Source: Drosophila persimilis (Eukaryota > Arthropoda > Insecta > Diptera > Drosophilidae). From it: DNA of 64,000 bases. The stretch spans positions 1,054,001 to 1,118,000 of the forward strand of contig NW_020825343.1 of the NCBI RefSeq assembly GCF_003286085.1, written 5' to 3'. The number at the start of each line of letters is the position of its first letter. The stretch's first letter is position 1. A program made the position numbers and the translations under genes. Shown here piece after piece: positions 50,066 through 61,186 of the stretch. A model generated the notes under the pieces. It searched no databases. It was given only the letters and a program-made list of their open reading frames with translations, and had not been told where the DNA came from.

Positions 50066-52619
50066 CGGCAGCGATTTCACTGAGCGACAGGGGGGAGGCG
50101 GTGACGGCGGGACTGCAGCAAAAACATCATTAGCATTACCAAATAAATCACATCCGTTTTTCAGACACACCAAGTCGTCCGAAATGTGTGATGGCCAGGG
50201 GCAGGGCGGGTGGGGTGGCCAATTCAGCCAAAAAATAAAAATGATAACAAGTGGAGGGGTGGCGGGCGGCGAATATTCGGGAGTAGGCAAAGGCAGGATA
50301 TGACTAGAGGATACTCTCTACAGCTGGAAGAAGGGCTCAACAGATTCGCACTCGCATCGTATCCCTGGGCTATCCCTTGGGGCATTCTTCTTCAAAGATC
50401 CTATTCCGAGTGCTTGTATTCCTAGGGCCCGGCTCTCTCAGGAGTGCTGGCATGCCCTGCGCGTACCCTCTAGTCATATGTGTGGCCTAGCCGTGTGTTG
50501 TATGGAAAGGATAAAAGCTTTGAACACCGGAGTGCAATAAATTTCTCTCGTGACGAGCATAAAACTTTTTAAACACAGAAAGAGGCAGAGAGAGAGCAGG
50601 AGAGCGAGAGAGAGCGATAGAGGGGGCGATAGAGGGAGACAAGCAAACACAAGGGCAAGCGGCAAGTTCCGCTTAAATTCCTCGCCACACACAGATACAC
50701 TGTTCTCTGCAGCAGCAACAGCAGCAGCAGCAGCAGCACACATGTGGCAGTGGCAGTGGCAGTGTCAGTGGCTGTGTGCACTCGCTCGCTGTTTGCTTGC
50801 CTCTCGGATACGCTTTCCCCTTTTATTCTTTTTGCTCTCTTTCTCGCTTTTATTTGTGTGCATCAGTTTGGATTTTGTGGTTTGATCCTGCATCCTCTTT
50901 CGGTCATCCCTCAGCGTCGTCTCCGTCGTCTCTGTCGTGGCTCCACCGATGATAAAGTATGCCAACTGTCAGCCTGCCCCCCTTCATGGCACGCCCACCA
51001 TCTCGACGGGTCCCTGCCTCTGCCTAGCCGGCAATACATCAGTTCAGCAACTTTGCTCAATAAATTTTGCTGCACAGCACAGCAGAGCACAGCGCTCAGA
51101 AAGCGGCGCCCCGCAGTATGCTATGATTTTCAGCGAAGAGCAGGATATACAGGATGTTGAGAGGAGACACAGATAGAGATAGAGAGAGAGACAGAGAAAG
51201 AGACGGGAGCTGGTGGCCTAAACAAGTTGCTTACTACCAGGCGATGGGTGTTTAGAATGGGAACAGGATTCGAATGGGCGATTACCTGGCCAGACATTTT
51301 CCTAGAAACTCAAGAGTGAAAGGTTCTCCAAAGGAGGTACATCGGTAGCTATCGCATTTCTTAAGCCCTCGCCAAATCCTTCATCTGTGAGGAGCTTTTC
51401 CGTTTCCCTAAACGGAAGCTCCCCCAATCGCTACCCTGTACTCCAAGGGGGCATGAAATTTAAACAAGTTTTGTAACAACATGAAACGTTTACATTGTTT
51501 GACCACGGGCCGAGCGAGAGACTAGGACTTTGGGGCTGTTTAACACAGAGCCAAACACAGACACACACACACACACACACACAAACAAACTCGCGGGAGC
51601 AGTCCCCCTCATCTCAACACGTCCTTCCCAAGACCACACACAGCCTGACCAATCTGACCATCCTGCGTCCTGTTTGTGTCCCGTCACAGTGGCAAATTTT
51701 ATTGTTGCTCCTGCTGGGTAGGGGATTGGGAACGGGGAAGGGGGACGGTGACGGTGACGGTGACGGGGCCTGGGCCTGGGCCTGGGCCTGGCTGTCTGTG
51801 GAAAAATCTGCATTGGACATAAATGTCAACACCCGAAGAGGCAGCAGCAGCAGCACATTGCAGGAGGGAGGGCGTGCAGGAATTCCAGGAAGAGAGAGAT
51901 TTCCCTCCGTGTGTCGTGTGTGTGTGTGTGTGTGGTGCTGTCTAAACCAATCTGCAATCAGCTGCAGCTTTGGCCGGGTCCAGGTCCTGGTCGTATCTTA
52001 ATTTTTGGGCAGTGCGCTGCTGCCTTTGACGATGCGGGGAAACGGCCCCAAAAGATGCATTCGAGAGTGGCTTCCAAACGTTGCAGACATTTTTGGCCAA
52101 TTGGCGAAATGGGTCAACCGAAATAAGCGCTCCAGCTCCAGCTCCACTCCTGTCCTCCCCCCCCCATGGCCAGGGCCAGGCCATGTGGCTGTCGTTCTCG
52201 TCCTCGTACGATAGTTGTCGTTGCAATTGATTGAATACGTGATGTCCATGCAAAAAACAAACTTAAACTCCCCCCGCGCTGGTGGATTCACGATTTCAGG
52301 ATTTCACCCATTTTGAAACGAAAAGTGGTTTTAAAAACGAAATTGCCGGCGGAACTGTTTGCACATTTTTAATCAATAATAAAAGGAGAGTTCGAGTAGC
52401 CAGAGAGAGTAGGTGTAGAAGCAGTAGAATGGGCATTTGGCGTGTCTAGGCCTGGTCTCGGACTCGGGCTCCGACTCGGGCTGCAATCAGTTACGACCAT
52501 CGGCCCATAGCATAGAGCAGGCGGAAGGAGCGGACGCGAACGAGGTCAATCCTTTGCCAAGACCCCGTCCCATCCCCGGCCCCGTCCGCGTTCCGTGCCA
52601 CACCGATACTTCCGATTGG

Positions 52620-52690
52620 TACAGCATATTCAATTAAGCAATTGAACAATTATCATAATTTTCAATAAGTTATGACTAAATGATTATTTT
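52620..52690. promoter_or_regulatory. AT-rich block with homeodomain-type words
   Basis: TTCAATTAAG, CAATTG, CAATTATCATAATT and ATGATTATTT occur within 70 bp, unlike the repeat-rich surroundings. Enhancer function is only a suggestion. Confidence 0.25.
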
Positions 52691-54723
52691 GGGGCCTCAT
52701 TCCGCGGTAGCAAATCGATTGGAAATGCCCCAACTTTTTCGCTGCGGAAAGGGGCAGGGAAAATGTTTTTGTGTGGAATGCCACCTCAGAATGCACCGCA
52801 GATTATCCACAGAATGTGACCCCCACACCTTCAATTCAATTCTGCGTATCTGCCCATCTGTCTGTCTGGGTCTCGATTCATAATTTATGTGAAAAAATAC
52901 CAACAATATATTGTTACCAAATTCATAACAAAAATAAAAAAAAAAAAAAAACGTGGCGAAATGTGGTGGAAAATGATGCTTGGAATGGTGTACATATCAT
53001 CGATTATTGTGCATATTCATGGGCTAATTGTTAATTAAAATTTAAATCGAAATGAGAAACTCGGTTTTGGGCTTTCGAAGCAATTTGCAAGCCTCGACAT
53101 TTAATTTATTTATATTAAAAGCGAGACACAGCCAACGAGAGAGGGAGAGAAAGAGAGCTTAAAAATTGAATTTATTATTTAAAAATTCCTTATAAATCTA
53201 TAAAGTTTCTCTGGAGAAACAGAGCGAGAGAGAGAGAGCGAGAGCGAGAGAGAGGCAGAGACAATGCGTAAATTGAATAAATTTGCGTTAATTGTTGTTG
53301 CGCACCTGTGTCCTGGGTGTCCTGGGTGTTCTGGGTGGCCTGGGGACCTCCTCTGATCGTCGTGCGGTCGATTTGTGGCATATGAAAAAATATTAAGTGG
53401 CACCTTCATGCCACAGGCCCTGCCCCCTTGCCCCACCCTGTCCGCTTGGTCGCTTGCCCCTCTGGTCACATTGTCTGCCCTTTGACATGCAATATATAAT
53501 TTTTATGCCATGGAGGAGGCCAGCTCTCTCGACTCAAACCCCAAAAACCCCAAACCGAAGCGAACTGAAGCTCATCCCAGATGCTACTGGCAATTTGTTG
53601 TATATTTTCCACTCGCTGTTGTTGTTGTTGTTGTTTTTGTTGTTTTTGTTGCATGGCCAGGCAGTTTAATTAATTTACATGGAATTTACAGCAACAACAA
53701 CAACAACAAGGCACAAGGAGCACGGCACAGGGCACAGGGAGCAGGACTATAACATGCGACATGTGAAAAGTTTAAGCGCGGACAAAAGGTGAAAAATGAA
53801 AAATAATCGAATTGACCGACCGACCACGACGCGATACAAAAATGGTCATCGATATATACAGATTCAATATATATGTTTGGACATATACATGTATAGATAA
53901 ATGCAGGATCAAACGGTGATTCACATGACATCCGACATTTTCTGGTAGCAGAAACGGAGTGGCACCACCACCAAAGCCCGGCAGCCACGTGTCGTGTGTG
54001 TTGCATACAATTTTAATTAATGTAACTACAAAATGTTAGGCCACTTCACCTCACCAACCCCACCCCCACCCCTCCCCACCACTATAGGCTATCCCCCAGG
54101 CCTTGGGCTCGGGTTTAAAGTTTGACGAATGGCCGATGGCTCCGGGCCGGACAAAACTTTCGAACTTTATTTGTGTTTAGAAAACTGTAAAACTTTAACT
54201 ACTTGAAATGGGGAGAATAAATAAAACATGCTCTGCTGTCTCTCCCTCTCGGCTGGAGAACCCTTCACAGATATTCTTATCGATTGTGTCGGAAAGGACC
54301 CTTGAACATACATAGCTCTCAATCATTAAGCCGTTTGGCATTGTCCGAAATCGCACCATAAATACGTTGCAAAGGGAGGGGGGAAAACACACACAGTAAA
54401 ACAGTAAAACAGTAAAACAGTAAAACATTTTCATTCATTGCAGGACTTAATCCGCAAGCGGAGCTGGAAAAGTGCAAAAATATTTGGCCAACAAATAATA
54501 GCAATCCAAAATCTAAATATAAAATTTTAACAAAAGGACAGACCGACCGGAGCATTTGGCCAAGCATAAAGCAGAAGATTTATTTTTTTTTTTTTTCGTA
54601 GGCCAGGGCTACGGCAATGAGTATTTAGCCCGGTTCTGTATCTACTCCACACACCCACACACACACACATATGTTAATGGGGAAGACATTTCTCTATCTG
54701 TATCTGTATCTCGGTCTCTGGTT

Positions 54724-54751
54724 CTGGGTCCTGGGTCCTGGGTCCTGGGTC
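54724..54751 (+). repeat. (CTGGGTC)4 array, G-quadruplex motif
   Basis: Four perfect 7-bp units place GGG runs at a 7-bp period. Confidence 0.85.
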
Positions 54752-55179
54752 CTGTTCTGACTGTGTCTCTGTCTCCGGTCCTGTCTGTGGCTCTGTGGCC
54801 GTATTCATTTATCAAAAATAATATATTAAATTGCCAACATTGAATGATATTTTAATTTGCATCTTCGTCTGAATGTTTCCTTTTGAATAAAACATTAAAA
54901 TGTGAACATTTACTCTCTGTCTATGTCAATGTCTGTGTCTGTCTCTCTCTCTCTCTGTGTGCGTGTGTGTGAGTCTCCCTCTTATCTTTATTTATTCAAA
55001 AGATAATTTTATGTGTTCCGCAGTCGAAGCATAAAATTACTATGTCGAATATTGTTTGAGCAAATAAAAACGGAACTGAATAAGAGTCACATGCAAAGTG
55101 TGGGTGGGGGTGGGTGGATGCTGAGAGGATGGAGAGGCATGCATCACCCAAAAAATGGCTGCCTAACTGTGTGCCTGCC

Positions 55180-55184
<5 letters not shown>

Positions 55185-55217
<33 letters not shown>
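55185..55217. repeat. (GT)n microsatellite
   Basis: About 16 GT units. Confidence 0.85.
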
Positions 55218-55218
<1 letters not shown>

Positions 55219-58200
55219 CAGGAAATGCTATGCAGACGATGAGAAAACGGAAACGGCAGCAGGACAAAGTTCATTTACATTTATATGGTCTGCTTACAAT
55301 GTTAACGCTCGTGTACGAGTACTCGAATATGAGGGCATGTGATGTGCAGTACCTCATCCTCGTCCTCGTCCTCATCCTTATCGTTAGTCCTGTCCACCCC
55401 CTCAAACATTATCCAGCCCCCCGTCCCCCGTCCCCCACCCCACCATTCCACTTCCTGGTCATGTTTGAAGAGTCAGTGAAGAGTCAGCCATCCTCTGTTC
55501 TATTTGTCTATCTCTCTGCCTTTTGCCAACTGATAATCTTTATTGCAGTGAAATATTTAATTTAATAAAAGCCCAAGCTCCTCCTATTTACAGCTCCCCT
55601 CTGCCCATTGCTCTCCGTTCCCACCTCCTATCCGCTCCCTCTGTGCATACATATTTTACAATTTATTTAATTTATAGACTCTTCTTCTCCCTTTTGTTTT
55701 TATTGTTTCAGCAGTGGCTGTGTATCTGTGTGTGTGCGTACGAGGAAAAACCAACTCAAAAAAGCGTATAAATGATAAACACGCATAAAATATGCCAAAA
55801 CAACAATTGAAAAGGAGGGATCAGAGGGCAGGATATAACAGGATTGCTAGCATGCAGCAAGCGAGCCAATAAGCCAGATTTTTGTTGTTCTTGTTGCTGC
55901 GAAAGGACATACCGTATACTGACTATCAGAGGCAGATAATTATCCAAAATACACAGATCTAATATATGTACAAGCAGAGTTCAACAGTAAAACATCTAAA
56001 ACTACAGCTCTTTCCAGACAGTGCCTATGGTTGTTGTTGGATTCTGGGACCGACTCAGCTGCCCAATGCCCAGGAAGAGGCAGAGGAAATCTCAAAAGAG
56101 AATTCAAGTACCAGTACCCCGTGCAAGGATGCAAAGGATCCAAATACTGGAATACGATATGGAACTATACTTTCAATAAACCAGAAATAATCAATGCTTT
56201 GGCTGATCATCGATTGCTCAGTATAAATGAGAACCGAATACTTATAGTATAGGTACGTATCTTCTATCTTCTCCCTGTCGAGTCCCCCAACTGATCTGCC
56301 AGATATTTGGATAGATAGATCATCCGTTCGACGACTCATGCCGACTGAATCCATGACCTACGAAGTATTCATGGACTCATTTCTCAGTTCCCTTTTTTAT
56401 GGCAAATCATTTGTTGTTGTCATTGTTTCTCTCTCTATCTCTTTCTTGATGCTAGGCAATTTTTTATGATTTTTCATTTTTACAATATTCAGAGCATGAA
56501 ATTTGCATACAATATTTGTTGTGTGTGTGTGTGTGTGCCCTGGAAAAATTATTATTTGCCGAGTTAGAAAATGTGTCGCGTTATAATCAAAAAACAAAAA
56601 AAAAGAAGGAGAAGGAGCAAGCTTGTTGAGGGGGAAATCAGGAGCAGGCGGAGGAGGGGAGTGCAGTTTTTGGTTTTTGGGTTTCGGTTTTTGGCAGCCG
56701 ACTTGGCGCCTTTTGTTATGGCCGCTGATAAATTGTGGCTGATACAAATGCAAAATAAAATGAAATAAAATAAAATACAAGGGGAAAAACACACACACAT
56801 CCATAGACAACAGCGAGAAGTGTGCAGCAGCAGCCTGTTTACATATATACATATTCGTGTAGATGGAGAGGGGTAATCGGGGTGCGAAAGAGAGGGAAGG
56901 GATGCCTAGACAGAGGAAAAACAGTAAATAAATAATGTGGTTAAAATATTTTGCCCCTCATGCGATAGGAGCCGATTGTGAGTGCGAGTGTGAGTGCGAG
57001 TGCGAATGAAGTTTGACTTTGAATAATGTTTGGATTGTCTCTGGCAGCAGCTGAGAGAGTGTGAGTGAGAGAGAGAGAGAGTGCAAAGCAGGGACAAAAC
57101 AGGCTGTCCTGTCGCTGTTTCTACTGCTGAAAATAAATCGAGAAATTATAGAACTGTGACTGCTATAAGAAATGGTCCAAGAACCGGAGAGCGGAGACCC
57201 GAGACCGGAGACCGGAGAGCGGTGACTAAGCGTGGCAAGATATATGACTGTCAGTTAAGAAGAAGAAGCAAGCTTTGGGCTCAGCCTCAACCTCAATTCC
57301 TCTTTCTCAAAGGTACCACATGTTTCAGCAACAACAGCCATAGCAACTGCAACATCTGTTGGCCTCATAGTCAGCCCAAGTTCGGGGCAAAAGTTGTCAG
57401 ATAATAAGCTATACGAAAAAACAGAGGTAGATAGACTTCGACTATGGAAATGACCTAAAGACGAGCGGAGAAAAAAGGACAGTGAGTGCAACCTTAGCAT
57501 AGCAAAGGGGTATCCAAGAGGTCTGATCTGAGGCAACGCTTATGCTAACTCCTAAGCCAAGGCCAAGAAAATCGTGTGCCGGGACTTACTATGTATTGGA
57601 AGGGTGGCGTGGCCCCGAAAAACCATGTAGCTCCCTCCACCACTGAGCAACCGAGACCACCCCGAGAGGCGCTGTGTTGTCCCCTACAGGGTATCCTTCC
57701 TAATACATTCAATAAGCCTACCCCACGGACATAAAAATTGTTTTCGTTCGTGTGTGAGTTTTTTATATGCCGATGGCCGGCAGGGCATAAAATTGTTTAT
57801 TAACAAATCAACAGCAATAACAGCAAAAACGGGGCCCTCGGGCGGGTATGAAAGACAAGGTTATGGCAGGACAACCAGGACGAAGACGGAGCCAGGAATG
57901 CAAGGACTTTGACAAAACATTAAAATCAGCAAAAATTGTTATTTGTTTCTCCCCGTTGTTGTTGTTGTTGTTGTTCCTGCTGTTGCTGTTGCTTTTGATA
58001 TGCCCCGTGGCATTTTTCAAATCGCTCGACTTACGAAAATGCAATAAATTGCAGACGTAGTAGGGATTTTTGCGCATAAATTTTACACAAAAAACAAAAA
58101 AAAAACGAAAAGGAAAAGGAAAATAAGAAAACTCACCGACTACCGACTACCGACTGATGATGATGATGATAAAAACGGAATGATGTATATACCGAATATA

Positions 58201-58266
58201 TATAAATATATAATATAAGAAATATACTAAGTATATATGTATAAATGAGAGGCCAAGACGAGGACC

Positions 58267-58268
<2 letters not shown>

Positions 58269-58298
<30 letters not shown>
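58269..58298. repeat. (CA)n microsatellite
   Basis: About 15 uninterrupted CA units. Confidence 0.85.
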
Positions 58299-58300
<2 letters not shown>

Positions 58301-58677
58301 AGAAAGGAAAGAAATATTTATCAAGAAAAAATGCCAAGGCAGCTCCAATGATTGGAGCAGCAGCAGCCGCCAGAGAAGGGCTTGATGGCTGTGTGGGTGT
58401 GTGGGTGGGTCAGAGGTCGTACGGTTTCAATATTTATGCATTATGGATATTAGTTTGAACCACAGGAAAAATACCATTAAAAGCAAAAGCATGAAGTCGA
58501 TTACGCGCCAAAAGCAAAAATTGCAAGGGCAGAAAATGTATGGCCGTTGAAGGAGAAAAAGAAGGGTGCTCAAGGCCCCAATCCTTCGTCGGATGGGGGA
58601 CTGTGCGGGCGATGGAACGACGACGAAGCATTTTGAAAGTGACAGCCACGGCAGGGACGGCGGCAGTCAAAGCCAAA

Positions 58678-58711
<34 letters not shown>

Positions 58712-59737
58712 CATAGAAAAAAATCAATTTACTTGAATATTTCTTCTTGGAGACACGCATCCCCAGCAGAAGAAGATTGGAGCCTGGTAGCTGGTGCTTC
58801 TGCTGGAGGAGCAGCAGCAGCAGCATCTTGAATGTGACAAAGCCTTGAGGGAGTGCCAGAGGGGTGGGTGGGGGGGTGTAGAGGGCGACGTTGGAGCGAC
58901 AGCAGCAGATGCTGCTCCAGAAGATGCTCCTCCTCCTTCACTACCAATGTTGCTGGCATTTTTCTTCTTTCTTAGATTGCCAGCGACATTTCGACTGAGT
59001 TGCAGGATTATTGTGCGGCATGGCTGAGTGTGTGGCACAGGCACGGTCACGGGCAGGGGCACCGGGAACAGGAACGAAAGTAAATCATAGGGGAGCGATG
59101 GAGGCAGCGGGACAACAGAGACAATTTGTTTGACGTGCAACGTGTGGCGAGCGGAACTAACGCACGTTTCCTCCTCCTCCACCGCTCCACAGATCCAAAG
59201 GGATTTGTGTGTGTGTCTGTGTGTGTTTGTCTAGTGGTTACATCGTTAGTGGAGGAAAAAGTGTCATGGAATTTCGCAGTCATCAAATCAGAAACAGAAG
59301 CAGCGCAATATCTATCGGAATCGATGAGAGAACAACCCCCCATACCTTTCCGAACTATCAGGAGTACTTTTCCTCCTAGAATCGACGGCTGTTCCAGGAG
59401 CAACCCTTTCCCGGACCCCTTAGAGCACTATCTATCCGATCGGAATTCACTTTTCACGGCTTTTCTCACCTTCCTCCCCGTGGCTATTGGCTAACCCTTA
59501 CGCGCTCGTGCATAATTATACCGGAACTAGACCTGGAAGTGCCCTTTATTCCTATATATTTGTAGGCTATCGCTATCGAGAGCGAACCACTCGAGAACCC
59601 ATCAGCCCCTGACCATACTTTCGCCTAATTTATGCCTTACCCCCCTCCACACCCCTTCACACGCGACCGCTTCCGCTCTGGCCGCACATAAATATTCATC
59701 ATTAATACGCTTTACGCTTTCGGCGGCTACTGTCAGT

Positions 59738-59770
59738 CGCCCTGTCCCTGTCCCTGTCCCTGTCCCTCGC
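59738..59770. repeat. CCTGTC hexamer array
   Basis: Four to five CCTGTC units in a row. Confidence 0.75.
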
Positions 59771-60745
59771 TATTGACATTGCCCCCCTCCCCCTCCTGCC
59801 AATGGCAAGGCAACCCTCTCCTGCCAATAACCATTTAATTAAAAGAGTTTGGAAAAAAGGAGAACGAGAGGAGAAAAAGTTTTTATACTCGTAGTATTCC
59901 CGGCGACTCAAATTAAGCGAAAATTCTATTAAAAAAGGGCACAACCCGGAGAAGAGCAAACAAAACAATGGAAAACAAAATAAACATTTGCTAGTTCCCC
60001 TCTCTCTCTCCCCTTCGCCTCTCTCTCTCTCTCTCTCTTTCCCCCTCCTGCTATCCTGCTTCTAGTTTGCGTAGTTATTTCGTAGAGACCCCACGCACCC
60101 ATCGTTAATTTTTATGGATACGACTCGAAAGTCGTGGAATTTTATGACTTTAAAAGCTATTTTAGAGGCCTCTACGCGTAGTTTTATTTGACAATGTCTC
60201 CACCCCCCCCAACTCCCTCCACCTCCCTCTCCTGCTGCATAAAAATTGGCGCACAATTTGGGATGGATGGAACGAGAATGAGAACCACTTTGATTCCCGA
60301 ACAACAAGGTTAACCGTGGAGCGATTTTAATGGGGCATTACATGGATGCAGGTTGTAGCTCAAGGGTTAACTGTGAGCCGAGCCGAGCCGTGCCACACAC
60401 ACACAGAGCGCACAGGGAGCGAAGGGAGCGACGGTAAGGGGAACTTCTGTGGGGAAAAATGTGATAAGGAAAAGTGCTACAATAAAATGGTTAAAGACCA
60501 GCCATTAGCCAAGTTAACTTTGGCTATGTCTCCCCTGCCCTTCCACTGGATCAAGGTGAGTGCGAGGCGGTCTCCCAGCTGTAGCTGAGTCATCTCGGCA
60601 TCTCCGTGGTAGACCCGATAAGAACTCCCGATATCTAGTCGCCGCAACCGCAACAGCAACCGCCGACGTTGCCGTTGATGGAATATTAATGAAAGACCAC
60701 TTTAAGGGTCATGTTGAGACAACGAGCTTTTTCGCTGACTATGAT

Positions 60746-61186
60746 TGTTCAATAATTTCACAAATTATTAATTTCCGAAAACGTTATAAATTTTATTATA
60801 GGTATTTGTGTGTTGAGGGTGGCCAAAGATGCCAGAGCCTTTTACAATAGTATTAGAGTGAAACACTTGGATGAGGCAAGCGAGCCGATCTCGAGCCAAA
60901 GTAATAGATTGGGGACAAAAGGGGTCTGTTCTCCAACTATATCAAGCGGTAACTGCTAGAGCAGGCGCAGCTGCTGACGGCTTAGCGACGGCATAGGAAA
61001 GAAAAGATAACAAGAGCGAGCATAGATAAGAATAGATGATTAAATGAGAGCATGTTGCTGAGCGAGCATGGATAAAGCTACGCTTACGTTACGTTAGTTT
61101 AGTATAATGACCAAAATAGAAAAGAAAGTGAATTGATAGGCAATAAAACAATGGTATAAAATTTACACTCGGGCTTCGCCCGAACA
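60746..61186 (-). repeat. 3' LTR of the BEL/Pao element (left edge provisional)
   Basis: On the minus strand the LTR begins TGTTCGGGCG at 61186, directly after a G-rich tract, which fits the standard TG...CA LTR form. A TGTTC on the plus strand at 60746 would give a matching GAACA end. A possible polyadenylation signal AATAAA lies on the minus strand at 60797-60792, inside this span. Other possible left edges are TGTTGAG at 60811 or 60712, and TGTAG at 60580. Only a second copy of the LTR or a target duplication can decide. Confidence 0.5.

Larger units (their letters stand above)
37475..60745. other. Non-coding stretch upstream of the first coding exon (5' leader, promoter, 5' introns or intergenic)
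   Basis: No convincing coding exon is visible in about 23 kb. The part next to 37474 must contain 5' leader of the monooxygenase gene or a splice acceptor, but I cannot place the transcription start. The longest open frame (43159-44091, minus, 310 codons) starts at TTG, has its first ATG 38 codons in, and resembles no family I know. The block is rich in simple repeats: triplets at 44034-44064, GGGA units at 45991-46030, TTTGCC units at 48910-48948, GGGCA units at 50031-50065, CTGGGTC units at 54724-54751, and (GT)n or (CA)n at 55185-55217 and 58269-58298. It also has an AT-rich hairpin at 42421-42478. Confidence 0.6.

Noticed and set aside
51255-51280. tRNA B-box-like TTCGAATCC on the minus strand
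   Set aside because: No pairing T-arm stem, no A-box at the proper distance and no acceptor stem.
55966-56252. Two overlapping 73-74 codon plus-strand frames without low complexity
   Set aside because: No recognisable domain, no splice sites that extend them, and lengths expected by chance.
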